A stretch of DNA of 64,000 nt from Pseudoalteromonas luteoviolacea. Its GTDB lineage: Bacteria > Pseudomonadota > Gammaproteobacteria > Enterobacterales > Alteromonadaceae. Of the stretch, positions 27,609 through 37,105 are shown in pieces (the first letter of the stretch is position 1; each line of letters opens with the position of its first letter). The DNA lies in contig NZ_MAUJ01000005.1 of the NCBI RefSeq assembly GCF_001696455.1, positions 124,001-188,000 on the forward strand, written 5' to 3'. The position numbers were made by a program, and so were the translations under genes. The notes under the pieces were generated by a model that was not told where the DNA came from, made no database searches, and was given only the letters and a program-made list of their open reading frames with translations.

Positions 27609-27641
27609 GCATGCACATAATAAGTGGCTTTATGTGCATGC
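27609..27641 (-). terminator. Hairpin after thrC
   Basis: A perfect 12-base inverted repeat, GCATGCACATAA / TTATGTGCATGC, with a 9-base loop, 27 bases past the thrC stop. The T-run is weak; it may stop the thr operon transcript. Confidence 0.6.
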
Positions 27642-27667
27642 TAATTCAAAAATTAGTGCGAGATATT

Positions 27668-28951
27668 TTATGCTAACTTGGCAAATATACGTTGTTTAAG
27701 CTGAGCATAATCGGCATCAATCGTTTCAGCTAGGCATGGCTTAGCCAGTGCGTCAGACAACACTTCTGGCATTTCAAGCTGTTGTTGTAAAACGCTTTCT
27801 ACAGACTCTTTAAACTTCGCAGGATGTGCTGTTGCTAAGAAAATACCCGTTTCGCCAGCCTCACAGTTCAAATCGAGACCTTCATAAGCGATAGCGGTAT
27901 GAGGTTCTGCAATATACCCTTGCGAGTTGATTTCCTGCATCACTTCTCTTGTCCGTGACTCCGATACAGAACTTGAATAAAAGTAATCTTTATTGAACAC
28001 ACCGTTTTTGATCATGCTTTCAACGCGTGGCCAGTTATTAGGTTTACTCACATCCATCGCATTTGAAAGTGACTCTAATGTGGCATTTGGATCCCACTTT
28101 CCAGACTGCAGGTATCGCGGTACGGTATCATTTTGGTTGGTTGTCGCACTGAGCTTTTTCACCGGCAGGCCGATTGCTGCTGCGATCATCGCCGCGCACA
28201 CATTACCAAAATTACCGCTCGGTACTGAAATATGAACATTGTTGCGCAGGTCACGTGGCACTTGTGAAAATGCCTCGAAGTAATAGCAAACTTGCGCTAA
28301 AAGACGGCTAATATTAATTGAATTAGCTGAGTTAAGCCCCAGTTTAGTCTTTACTTCATCATCTAAAAATGCCTGTTTAACAAGTGCTTGGCAATCATCA
28401 AAGCTGCCATCAACGGCATAACAATGAATATTTTTGCCCAGCGTTGTAAACAGCTTTTGTTGCGCGAGGGAAATCTTACCTTTTGGATAAAGTATAACAA
28501 CATCCACGTTTTCTTTTTCGTAGAACGCGTGCGCAACAGCAGCGCCTGTATCACCGCTGGTGGCTGTTAATATCGTGACTCGCTCACCTTGACTGAACAA
28601 GCTAATACATTCAGACATAAAGCGCCCGCCAAAATCTTTAAAGGCTAAAGTTGGGCCATGAAACAATTCCAAGCAATATTTATTTTCTTCAACTTGAACA
28701 AGTGGTGCTGGAAAGTTAAATGCACGCGCCACCATGTCATTAAGCGTATCTTCCGGTAGTTCATTGCCAATTAAATGTTGTAAAATTTTGCCACTGCGTT
28801 TTGCAAATGGGAGTGCCAATAACGCTTCAATGTCAGTCAGTTTGTGAAGCTCATCAGGAAAGAAAACCCCTTGATTTCGGCCCAATCCCACTTTAACCGC
28901 TTCTGTAAACGAAACCTGTTGTTCTGGGTCCATTAAATTTACTAAATTCAT
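27668..28951 (-). CDS. thrC: Threonine synthase
   Basis: 427 residues of the PLP fold II family converting O-phosphohomoserine to threonine. Family motifs are MDPEQQVSFTEAV, LFHGPTLAFKDFGGRFM (PLP Lys), TATSGDTGAAVAHAFY and VSVPSGNFGNVCAA-like text (VPSGNFGNVC). Last gene of thrLABC, 9 bases after thrB. Confidence 0.97.
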   Translation of the reverse strand: MNLVNLMDPEQQVSFTEAVKVGLGRNQGVFFPDELHKLTDIEALLALPFAKRSGKILQHLIGNELPEDTLNDMVARAFNFPAPLVQVEENKYCLELFHGPTLAFKDFGGRFMSECISLFSQGERVTILTATSGDTGAAVAHAFYEKENVDVVILYPKGKISLAQQKLFTTLGKNIHCYAVDGSFDDCQALVKQAFLDDEVKTKLGLNSANSINISRLLAQVCYYFEAFSQVPRDLRNNVHISVPSGNFGNVCAAMIAAAIGLPVKKLSATTNQNDTVPRYLQSGKWDPNATLESLSNAMDVSKPNNWPRVESMIKNGVFNKDYFYSSSVSESRTREVMQEINSQGYIAEPHTAIAYEGLDLNCEAGETGIFLATAHPAKFKESVESVLQQQLEMPEVLSDALAKPCLAETIDADYAQLKQRIFAKLA

Positions 28952-28960
28952 ATTTATTCC

Positions 28961-29890
28961 TTAAGCAAGCTCTCGAGTGCCTTGATTATCAAATTTACAG
29001 ATATGGCTAAAGCCATTTTCGTCTACATAGTTTGCGTTTAACCAGCCTTCACAGCGTTTAGCACTTTCAAAGGACGTACATAATGCAAATAATGTTGGTC
29101 CTGCACCGGAAATACTCACTACTTCTGCGCCAAGCTCAGGTAAGCTCAACTGCGCTTCTGCGAACCCCTTTATAAGCGGTACCCGACTTGGTTCTGCTAT
29201 CGTATCCTGCATTAACGCCAATGCATTATTGAAACGCTTTTGCTGCAATAAGGCAGTATAAGTCGCTAATCGCTGTGCAAATCCTACACTCTGACCAAGA
29301 CTTAAAGATGATGGTAAAACGGCTCTAGCCTGTGCGGTATTTAACGCAAATCCAGGGAACGCAACAACAATGTGCCAATCCGGTGACGTGGGTAATGCAA
29401 TTGCTCTATCTGGCACTATCTCAGATGTCAATTGTAAACCGCCTAAATAGCAAGGTGTAATGTTGTCATAATGGCGCGCACCACTGACTTTTGCTTCAAA
29501 GTCAGCCATCAATTCAATCATTTGTACCTGAGAGAGTGCTGTTCCACTATATGCATTGAGCGCCGCAAAAGTCGCCACCACTGAGCAGGCGCTTGAACCT
29601 AACCCTGAGCCAATTGGTAAGCGCTTTTCAAGCGTGAGTGAGACACTCGGCATATCAGCTTTGACATGCGCTCTAAAATGAGTCAAACACTGAAAAGCCA
29701 AGTTTTCTTCCTGATTGCTTGGTAATTTATGGGCATATTCACCTATGCATTGAAATGTATCTTGTTCGGCCTCTTCGATATGAACAATATCTCCTAACAA
29801 TTGCTCATCCACAGGCGCGATTGCGGCACCTAAAGAGTCAAAACCAACACAAAAGTTGCCAATAGATGCTGGCGCAAAAAACTTTCTCAT
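28961..29890 (-). CDS. thrB: Homoserine kinase
   Basis: 309 residues, GHMP kinase family, phosphorylating homoserine. N terminus FFAPASIGNFCVGFDSLGAA, the ATP loop LPIGSGLGSSACSV, and the C-terminal GHMP motif VVSISGAGPTLFAL. It sits between thrA and thrC with about 10-base gaps. Confidence 0.97.
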   Translation of the reverse strand: MRKFFAPASIGNFCVGFDSLGAAIAPVDEQLLGDIVHIEEAEQDTFQCIGEYAHKLPSNQEENLAFQCLTHFRAHVKADMPSVSLTLEKRLPIGSGLGSSACSVVATFAALNAYSGTALSQVQMIELMADFEAKVSGARHYDNITPCYLGGLQLTSEIVPDRAIALPTSPDWHIVVAFPGFALNTAQARAVLPSSLSLGQSVGFAQRLATYTALLQQKRFNNALALMQDTIAEPSRVPLIKGFAEAQLSLPELGAEVVSISGAGPTLFALCTSFESAKRCEGWLNANYVDENGFSHICKFDNQGTRELA

Positions 29891-29900
29891 GCTGCCTTCC

Positions 29901-32318
29901 TTATCTAGATAGAGTCTTTAGTATGTCTGCGAAAACACCTGCCGCTGTCACTTCTGCGCCAGCACCATAGCCTCGAATCACAAAAGGTTTAGGCTGATAG
30001 TATTGACTCAAAATAGCCAGTGCATTCTCGCCATCTCGAATGTCAAACAGTGCATGCTGCGCATCAACTGCTTCTATACCCACTCTGCATTTGCCATTCG
30101 TTATACTGCCCACATAGCGTAACTTTTTACCTTCACTTGCCGCGCTTTGTACTCTGTCAGAAAACGCAGCGTCTAGCTCTGGCAAACGCGCCATAAAGTC
30201 CTCAACACAGGTTCCCTCTGCAAAATCATCGGGGACAACAGGCTCTACTTCTATATCACCCAGCTCTAACTCAAAACCGGCTTCACGGGCAATAATCAAT
30301 AATTTACGAGCGACATCTGTGCCAGATAGGTCATCTCTTGGATCTGGTTCGGTAAACCCATTGAGTTTCGCTTTTACCGTTGCTTCAGAAAGAGATAGCC
30401 CATCTTCAATTGCACCAAACATATATGACAGTGAGCCTGATAGTATGCCACTGAAAGAGAGCAGTTCATCACCCGCACCAAACAACAGTTGCAAGTTATC
30501 CAATACAGGCAGTCCCGCGCCAACATTGGTTTCGTATAAAAACTTTCTGCCCGAATTAACAGCCGCTTGCTTTAACTGCCTGTAATAGGCCATATCGCCA
30601 GTATTGGCTTTTTTATTAGCGGCAACGACGTGAAACCCGGCTTCTAAAAATTGGCTGTATTGGTCTGCCAGTACTTGAGAAGAACTACAATCCACAATCA
30701 CGGGGTTAATTAAATGGTTGGCTTTGACAAATTGCTCCAGTTTGTCAATAGAGAGTGACACCTCAGACACGGCTAACTGCGACTGCCAGTCCTGAAATTG
30801 AATACCATCCGTTGACAATAAACACTTTTTCGAATTGGCAACGCCATACAAATTCAATTTGATATTTCTGTTAGCCAGCCAACTTTGTTGCTTTTCCAAT
30901 TGTTTGACCAACTCTGTGCCAACTAACCCACAACCTAATAGGAACACGTCTATGGATGGGACATGAGTAAAGAAATTTTCATGACAAACCTTCATCGCGT
31001 CTTTACACAGTTCACCTGACACAACCGCAGAAATCGCGCTTTCAGTTGAATCTTGTGCAATCGCTACAATGTTAACTTGCGCTTGCGCCAAAGAAGCAAA
31101 GAACTTGGCGGCCAACCCTTTGTGCGAGCGCATGTTGTCTCCCACTAGGGTGACTATCGCAAGATCCTTTTGGACCTCAATAGGTTCGATAAGACCAGCT
31201 TTCGTTTCTAATTCAAAGGCTGACTGTAACGCCTGCATTGCAAGTGGTAAGTCTTGCTCATAAACACAGAAGCTAATACTAAACTCACAAGAAGATTGTG
31301 TAATAAGTACAATAGATACGTTGTCATTTGCCAGTGCCGAAAATACCCGAGCAGCCATCCCCACTTTGCCTTTCATGCCTGGCCCAGAGACCGTTAGCAT
31401 CGCAAGTTTATCTAAACTAGATAGCGCTTTTACAGGCGAGTCATTATCACTTTGCGCTGAAATCATGGAGCCAGGAACGTCAGGATCATGCGTGTTTTTA
31501 ATTTCGCAAGGCACATTCGCTTTGGCACATGGCAAGATTGTTTTAGGGTGCAGTACTTTTGCACCAAAGTACGCCAGCTCCATAGCCTCCTTATAAGACA
31601 ACTTAGCTACTTTCGTTGCTTTTTTGATAAGGCGAGGGTCCGCACTATAAACACCGTCCACGTCCGTCCATATTTGGCAGATCTCTGCATTAATACTTGC
31701 AGCAATTACGGCTGCTGAGTAATCAGAACCGTTTCGACCGAGCGTCGTCAGTTCACCTAATTCATTGCTGCCAGTAAAACCAGCTACGATGTATACACCC
31801 GCGCCTTTTGAATCTATGTGTTTGGCAAGCGCAACCTTGGTTTGCTCAAGGTTCACTTCTGAGTCCAAGTATTGTGATTGAGTTTTAATGCACTGGGTAG
31901 CGTCTAAAGCTTGTGCGCTGTGGTTTTTTAGCATAGTGACCATCAGTGCAACACTGATCCGCTCTCCAAAACTAATCACAAAGGCGTTAACTGAATCAGG
32001 ACATTGCTTAAGCAACTTGACGCCGGCAAGTTTGTCTTTCAGTTCATTCAACTTTGGCCATTCAACCAAAGTACCGAACTCAGACTCCACCGATGCTTTA
32101 AGTGCGTTGCAACGAGACTCAAATACTTCCCATAGTGCTTCATAGTCTTGGCCGTTAGCAGCACAATCCGCTAATTCCACTAATTGGTCTGTCATACCAC
32201 CAGGCGCTGAAAGCACGACCACTGCACTGCCATTGCTGTAATTTGATATCAGAGACTGTACTCGTTGCAGACAATCAAAATCCGCCAATGAAGAGCCCCC
32301 AAACTTTAAAACTCGCAT
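29901..32318 (-). CDS. thrA: Bifunctional aspartokinase I / homoserine dehydrogenase I
   Basis: 805 residues. Aspartokinase (about 1-290): [28 protein letters not shown]. Two ACT regulatory domains (about 305-445) bind threonine. Homoserine dehydrogenase (about 460-805): [56 protein letters not shown]. First and third steps of the threonine branch. It is preceded on the same strand by a leader peptide and attenuator, so regulation by Thr/Ile tRNA charging is expected. Confidence 0.97.
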   Translation of the reverse strand: MRVLKFGGSSLADFDCLQRVQSLISNYSNGSAVVVLSAPGGMTDQLVELADCAANGQDYEALWEVFESRCNALKASVESEFGTLVEWPKLNELKDKLAGVKLLKQCPDSVNAFVISFGERISVALMVTMLKNHSAQALDATQCIKTQSQYLDSEVNLEQTKVALAKHIDSKGAGVYIVAGFTGSNELGELTTLGRNGSDYSAAVIAASINAEICQIWTDVDGVYSADPRLIKKATKVAKLSYKEAMELAYFGAKVLHPKTILPCAKANVPCEIKNTHDPDVPGSMISAQSDNDSPVKALSSLDKLAMLTVSGPGMKGKVGMAARVFSALANDNVSIVLITQSSCEFSISFCVYEQDLPLAMQALQSAFELETKAGLIEPIEVQKDLAIVTLVGDNMRSHKGLAAKFFASLAQAQVNIVAIAQDSTESAISAVVSGELCKDAMKVCHENFFTHVPSIDVFLLGCGLVGTELVKQLEKQQSWLANRNIKLNLYGVANSKKCLLSTDGIQFQDWQSQLAVSEVSLSIDKLEQFVKANHLINPVIVDCSSSQVLADQYSQFLEAGFHVVAANKKANTGDMAYYRQLKQAAVNSGRKFLYETNVGAGLPVLDNLQLLFGAGDELLSFSGILSGSLSYMFGAIEDGLSLSEATVKAKLNGFTEPDPRDDLSGTDVARKLLIIAREAGFELELGDIEVEPVVPDDFAEGTCVEDFMARLPELDAAFSDRVQSAASEGKKLRYVGSITNGKCRVGIEAVDAQHALFDIRDGENALAILSQYYQPKPFVIRGYGAGAEVTAAGVFADILKTLSR

Positions 32319-32348
32319 ACTGTGTTTTTCCTCATTCCTAAAACGAAA

Positions 32349-32381
32349 AAAGGCCTGTGCTCTCGGTGAGCACAGGCCTTT
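32349..32381 (-). terminator. thr operon attenuator (Rho-independent terminator)
   Basis: A 14-base G/C-rich stem (AAAGGCCTGTGCTC / GAGCACAGGCCTTT) with a 5-base loop and a T-run, between the thr leader peptide and thrA. An upstream hairpin (CCACCATCC / GGATAGTGG) overlaps the leader stop, matching a pause/1:2 stem. Fits classical attenuation. Confidence 0.92.
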
Positions 32382-32406
32382 TATGATTACGCACGGACCT
32401 ATGCCA

Positions 32407-32466
32407 CTATCCAGTATGGATGGTGGTCGTAATAATAATTGTCACGTTACGTGTAATTCGGTTCAT
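32407..32466 (-). CDS. thrL: thr operon leader peptide
   Basis: 19 residues, [19 protein letters not shown], with six Thr and five Ile in the regulatory run, followed by TAG. It starts 148 bases upstream of thrA, before the attenuator. When Thr-tRNA or Ile-tRNA is short, ribosome stalling here should prevent terminator formation. Same design as E. coli ThrL; no separate protein function expected. Confidence 0.93.
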   Translation of the reverse strand: MNRITRNVTIIITTTIHTG

Positions 32467-32613
32467 AGTTTCTTTGACTAACCTAATTCAAAGTTGTTTA
32501 AAAATTGCTTACCTAAACTAGACTGCCTGATCCTTGGGCAATCTGTCAAGCAGCTGGAAGCAAATTAAATATGCAAAAAGTTCAAGATACAAACAAAGAA
32601 AGGGAAAGACTAT

Positions 32614-32979
32614 CTAACGAATTCCATATTCGCTTAACAATGTGAGTAATTGTTCTGCTCTGACTGGTTTTTCCAAAAATTGAATTGCGCCGAGTTGCGC
32701 TACTTTGGTTTTCATTTGAGCTTGGATATCCGCTGATATCACAACAACAAAAGTTTCGATTTTGTGCGCTTTAATTGCTTCAAGTACACCCACGCCATCC
32801 AATTCGGGCATTGTCAGGTCCAAGCAAAGCAGATCAATTTGCGATTTTTGCAATATTTCGACTGCCTCTCGACCATTTTTAGCCTGACACACATCTACAT
32901 CAAGGTTTGATGTTAGACAACGCACCACTTGCTTCCGGGCAACAGTAGAATCGTCGCACACTAACACAGAATAGCTCAT
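32614..32979 (-). CDS. CheY-like single-domain response regulator
   Basis: 121 residues, one receiver domain with D9-D10, phosphoacceptor D54 (LCLDLTMPELDG), S82 and K104-P105. No output domain. It diverges from the histidine kinase at 33189, a plausible partner by neighbourhood only. It could feed motility or another shuttle pathway. Confidence 0.93.
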   Translation of the reverse strand: MSYSVLVCDDSTVARKQVVRCLTSNLDVDVCQAKNGREAVEILQKSQIDLLCLDLTMPELDGVGVLEAIKAHKIETFVVVISADIQAQMKTKVAQLGAIQFLEKPVRAEQLLTLLSEYGIR

Positions 32980-33188
32980 ATGAAGGTAAATCTTTATTGT
33001 TCTAGTAACAAATAAACGTTATTGTTGTTCTAATCTTATAACACAATAATCAACATCCAGTAAGTTTTTTATCTCTACTTGTATGTTGTAAAGATAGCAA
33101 GATAAACATTTATTTTTAGCCATTTATTGGCTAACTTTAAGTTTAACACGCGCGCATTAATTTGGTTGTCAGGAGCTAAGAATACTCC
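32980..33188. promoter_or_regulatory. Divergent promoter region of the receiver and kinase genes
   Basis: About 210 A/T-rich bases between divergent starts. No operator palindrome was recognised; both genes must be promoted from here. Confidence 0.4.
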
Positions 33189-34949
33189 ATGCTACAGAAA
33201 AGTCTGTCGAAAAAACTGCTCACAAATGTTCTGTCAGTTTACTTCCTACTAACGTTTGTGGTGACTTGTGGACAAGTTGTCGCAGAATACGTAAACACCA
33301 AAGATTATATTCGCAATGAGCTAACCATGCTGCAAAAAACGTTCAGTCGCAGCCTGACCCGTGCCATTTGGGAACTCAACACGAAACAAACCGTTACTAC
33401 AGCTGAAGGCCTGTTAGCTATTCCTATGATAGAAGGGATAATCGTCCGGGATGACAGCGGAGAAATAATTTCCCAACTCGGTCGCTCACTGAATATCCAT
33501 GAACTATACAGCCAACAGCTCGTCCAAGAAGAAGCCTTAATTGAAGACACTCCTTCCGGCTTATTTGGTTATACATTTCCGCTTATATTCGAATTTTCTG
33601 GCAGAGCCACCCAAGTCGGTGATGTCACACTTTTTTCAAGTAGAGAAGTCGTTTTCAGCCGAATAATGATCTCAATTTACTTCTTAATTGGTAATGCGAT
33701 GGTGAAAACCACCTTCCTGATCATTTTATTTTTACTTGCGTTTAGAAAGCTACTAACCGAACCGCTCACCGACTTAACGGAGCAGATTGAAGACTTTGAA
33801 GTAGATAATGTCGACGGCCACAAAATAGAAATAGATACCACCGAGCGCAATGAATTAAAAGTAATGGAAGAAGCGTTCAATAAATTGATAGATAAGGTGG
33901 CCGAGTATCGAAAGCAATTAGATCAAACTCAAAAAGAGCTCATTATCAGCAATGAAAAGCTCGACCAGCACAATATTCAACTGGAACAAGAAGTCGCCCG
34001 CAAAACTTCAAATTTAAGTCAGGCTATGATGGACCTGCAACAACAAAAATATGAACTAGAAAAACAAAAACTGACGTTAACAGAAGAAATTGATTTAAGA
34101 CGTCAAACAGAAGAAGAGCTGCTAACCAAACAGAACGAGCTTGAAAAATATGTTGAAGAACTCAACATGGCGCAAGAACGCTTAGTTGGCTCAGAAAAAA
34201 TGGCTGCATTGGGTGGCTTGGTAGCAGGTATTACCCACGACATCAACACACCGGTTGGTATAGGTGTCACCGCCACATCATTCTTACAAGAGCGTTTAGA
34301 CCAACTAGAAGCGGCCTATAAAGAAAAAACACTATCGCCTAAAGCACTTGAAGAATTTATGCATGAAGCTAAACAAAGCACAAGCTTATTAACCAACAAC
34401 TTAGCGAGAGCGTCAGAGTTAGTTGCTAGCTTTAAACAAATTGCGGTAGATCAGGCAAGTGAGGCTGTTAGGACAATCAACTTTAACCAATATCTCGGCG
34501 AAGTATTACGCTCCTTACAACCTAAGCTGAAAAAAACAGCCCATGAAGTGAACATCGATTGCCCTGCAGACTTGACCTTAAACTTGCCCGCAGGCGCCAT
34601 TAGTCAGATATTCACAAACTTGATTATGAATTCCTTGATCCACGGCTTCGAAGGCATAAATAAGGGCGTCATTGATATTCAAATAACCGATGACAATGAT
34701 GATGTAAAAATTGTGTATAAAGATAATGGTAAAGGTGTGTCGCCCGCTCAGTTAGAGAAATTATTTGACCCCTTCTTCACGACTAAGCGAGATCAAGGCG
34801 GTAGTGGCCTCGGCACACACATCACCTTTAACCTTGTTAAACAAACATTAAATGGCGATATTGAAGTGAGTTCCGAGGAAGGTAAAGGGTTAACTTACTA
34901 CATCCGTTTTCCAAAAGAGATGCAAGCACAACAAGCCATGTTTAGTTAG
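33189..34949 (+). CDS. Membrane sensor histidine kinase
   Basis: 586 residues. Two transmembrane segments (about 10-33 and 158-180) flank a short periplasmic domain; a HAMP-like linker and long coiled coil (about 220-335) follow. The dimerisation/phosphoacceptor segment MAALGGLVAGITHDINTPVG carries His350. The ATPase has the N-box FTNLIMNSLIHGF, DNGKGVSPAQL, and GGSGLGTHIT. It lacks its own receiver; the divergent CheY-like gene is a candidate target. Signal unknown. Confidence 0.92.
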   Translation: MLQKSLSKKLLTNVLSVYFLLTFVVTCGQVVAEYVNTKDYIRNELTMLQKTFSRSLTRAIWELNTKQTVTTAEGLLAIPMIEGIIVRDDSGEIISQLGRSLNIHELYSQQLVQEEALIEDTPSGLFGYTFPLIFEFSGRATQVGDVTLFSSREVVFSRIMISIYFLIGNAMVKTTFLIILFLLAFRKLLTEPLTDLTEQIEDFEVDNVDGHKIEIDTTERNELKVMEEAFNKLIDKVAEYRKQLDQTQKELIISNEKLDQHNIQLEQEVARKTSNLSQAMMDLQQQKYELEKQKLTLTEEIDLRRQTEEELLTKQNELEKYVEELNMAQERLVGSEKMAALGGLVAGITHDINTPVGIGVTATSFLQERLDQLEAAYKEKTLSPKALEEFMHEAKQSTSLLTNNLARASELVASFKQIAVDQASEAVRTINFNQYLGEVLRSLQPKLKKTAHEVNIDCPADLTLNLPAGAISQIFTNLIMNSLIHGFEGINKGVIDIQITDDNDDVKIVYKDNGKGVSPAQLEKLFDPFFTTKRDQGGSGLGTHITFNLVKQTLNGDIEVSSEEGKGLTYYIRFPKEMQAQQAMFS

Positions 34950-35101
34950 TGGACTTTAGGTGGGCCTCAAACATGCGGCTCACCACATTCACCCCCAATG
35001 AGATCATCAAATCAGTCAATTTAACCATTTTAGCCTTTGCTCGCGACATTAGAGATTTGCTATGATGCAGTTCGTTTTTTCACACTCGGATTTTAAATGA
35101 T

Positions 35102-36010
35102 ATGTGGTTCAGCAACCTAATCTGTTACCGTTTTAAGCAAGATGTTTCGTACACACAAGAAGACTTTGAAAAAGCACTAGAGCAGGATATTTTTCGCTCT
35201 TGTGGCAGCCAAGATATGAGCACATTTGGCTGGGTAAACGCATTAGGCAAACATGGACAGACTCTGTCACACTTTTCACAGAATAGCATTCTATTGTGCG
35301 CCAAACGTGAAGAAAAAGTGCTACCTGCGGCAGTCATTAACGACATGGTCGCCGAAAAAGTTGAGCAAATTGAGCGCGAAGAAAACCGCCCAGTTAAAAA
35401 GAAAGAAAAAGACGAGTTAAAAGAAAATATTCTCGCAACTTTACTGCCACAAGCATTCAAAAAGTCGAGTCTACAATTTGCGTTTATCGACCAAGAGAGC
35501 GGTTGGGTCATTGTTAACAGTGCAAGCTTTAACAAAGCCGAAGAAATGATGGCACTGCTACGTAAATCACTGGGTACACTGCCAATCGTGCCAGCATTTG
35601 CCAATTATGATTTGGATGTATTCCTAACTGACTGGCTAACAAAGTTCGAAGCGCCTGAAGGCTTTGCCATAGGTAATGACGCAGAATTGCAAGACGCTAC
35701 AGACGAGGGTGCGCAAGTGAAGCTCAAGCAGCACGACCTTGCCAGTGATGAAATTAAGCTTCACCTAGAGAATGGTAAACGCGTCACCAAGCTGGCCCTT
35801 GATTGGCGCGAGCGCGTACAATTTTTATTGCAAAACGATGGTTCAATTAAACGTGTTAGTTATAACGATGCGCTGAAAGAGCAAAATGCAGATATTCCAA
35901 AAGAAGACTTGGCCATTAAACTGGATGCAGATTTTATTTTGGTATCAGAAGAGGTCAAAGAGCTGCTAGAAGACTTAACAAAAGAGCTTGGCGATAAAGA
36001 CGATTTGTAA
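35102..36010 (+). CDS. rdgC: Recombination-associated protein RdgC
   Basis: 302 residues forming a ring-shaped dsDNA-binding dimer that restrains RecA. Close to E. coli RdgC: WFSNLICYRFKQD, FRSCGSQDMSTFGWV, ALLRKSLGTLPIVP, VTKLALDWRERVQFLL, KLDADFILVSEEVKELL. Start at 35102 gives MWFSNL; an upstream out-of-frame ATG overlaps it. Single gene with a strong shared terminator. Confidence 0.97.
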   Translation: MWFSNLICYRFKQDVSYTQEDFEKALEQDIFRSCGSQDMSTFGWVNALGKHGQTLSHFSQNSILLCAKREEKVLPAAVINDMVAEKVEQIEREENRPVKKKEKDELKENILATLLPQAFKKSSLQFAFIDQESGWVIVNSASFNKAEEMMALLRKSLGTLPIVPAFANYDLDVFLTDWLTKFEAPEGFAIGNDAELQDATDEGAQVKLKQHDLASDEIKLHLENGKRVTKLALDWRERVQFLLQNDGSIKRVSYNDALKEQNADIPKEDLAIKLDADFILVSEEVKELLEDLTKELGDKDDL

Positions 36011-36036
36011 AAAAAAGGGCCTGTAGGCCCTTTTTT
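36011..36036. terminator. Bidirectional Rho-independent terminator
   Basis: AAAAAAGGGCC, TGTA, GGCCCTTTTTT: symmetric A and T runs serve both rdgC (+) and the convergent HDOD gene (-). Confidence 0.93.
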
Positions 36037-36048
36037 ATTATATTTTGA

Positions 36049-36888
36049 CTATGCAAACATGGATTTCACATCCGCTAATAGCTCAAGGTAAGCGTCATCT
36101 GTAAACGTATCAATTGAGCGTAGCACGCCCTTTTCTTCATAGACGCCCAAAGCAGCCGCTTTGTCTGATACTTGCAAAATACCTTCTACAATGGCACCTG
36201 CACGAATAAAATCTACGTAACACACATGTTCAGGTTTATAATTGGGATTAGCCCAGCTTTCTGCAACTTCAACAAATTCATCCGTAAAGCCCCACTCACG
36301 CATAATTGCGCCGCCAATTCTGCCGGCCAACTTTTGAATTGCATGAGCTAAAAAGCTTGGATTTGCAAACACTTCTGGGTGTTTCTCGGCTTCCGTTAAG
36401 ATGGGTAGTACACCAATATTAAAAACCAAAGATGCCAAAGTGATGGTGTCTTTATTCAATGAGGTGTGTTTGTTAATCCGCAAATAAAACTCCATCGTCG
36501 AAATAGCTTGGCACGCGACCTTCAGCGTTTTTTGCCAAGCCTTATCCATGTAGGTTTTTATCAGCTTGTTATTTGAGACAAACAATTGCTCCATCGCCAT
36601 CGCTGTCGCTATATTTTTTATTTGCCGTAAGCCAATTCGAGTAACCGCCTGATTTAGCGTATTCACTTTGATGGAACGGCCCATAAAACCACTGTTTGCC
36701 ACTTTAATCATGCGCGCGGCAAGAGCGGGGTCATGCGAGATCACATCCGCCATTTGAAGTAAGTTTACCTCAGGATCATCAGCAGCTTGGCGGACTCGCA
36801 CTGCAACTTCAGGTAAAGTCGGTAAGACAAGTGTATCGTTATTAATTTTATCGACAAGAATGGTAAGTAATGCGTTTTCTGTAGACAT
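36049..36888 (-). CDS. HDOD domain signalling protein
   Basis: 279 residues, almost entirely an HDOD domain (about 18-215): LPTLPEVAVRVRQAADDPE, ISHDPALAARMIKVANSGF, LNQAVTRIGLRQIKNIATAM. HDOD proteins act in stress, motility and c-di-GMP networks without clear catalytic activity. No companion domain. Its role here is unknown. Confidence 0.92.
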   Translation of the reverse strand: MSTENALLTILVDKINNDTLVLPTLPEVAVRVRQAADDPEVNLLQMADVISHDPALAARMIKVANSGFMGRSIKVNTLNQAVTRIGLRQIKNIATAMAMEQLFVSNNKLIKTYMDKAWQKTLKVACQAISTMEFYLRINKHTSLNKDTITLASLVFNIGVLPILTEAEKHPEVFANPSFLAHAIQKLAGRIGGAIMREWGFTDEFVEVAESWANPNYKPEHVCYVDFIRAGAIVEGILQVSDKAAALGVYEEKGVLRSIDTFTDDAYLELLADVKSMFA

Positions 36889-37105
36889 ATGGTCAAGTCC
36901 TTTAAATTCGCCACTTAGCTATGGCCTTATAATTTTTAGCTCATTTAAGTATCGTCTAACTTCTCGATAAAGTTAAGAAAAGTATAAAAATTATTCTTAC
37001 AAAAAATTATAAAATAATACTTTGCCTCAACTGTTTGCTCAAAACGCCTTTTTTCAGCATCATAGAGCCTCACAATCATAATAACTAAAAACTCAAGGGT
37101 AAATG

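Noticed and set aside
29901..32318. Long open frames antisense to thrA and other housekeeping genes
   Set aside because: They are codon-bias shadows of highly conserved genes on the minus strand, with no ribosome-binding sites or family matches.
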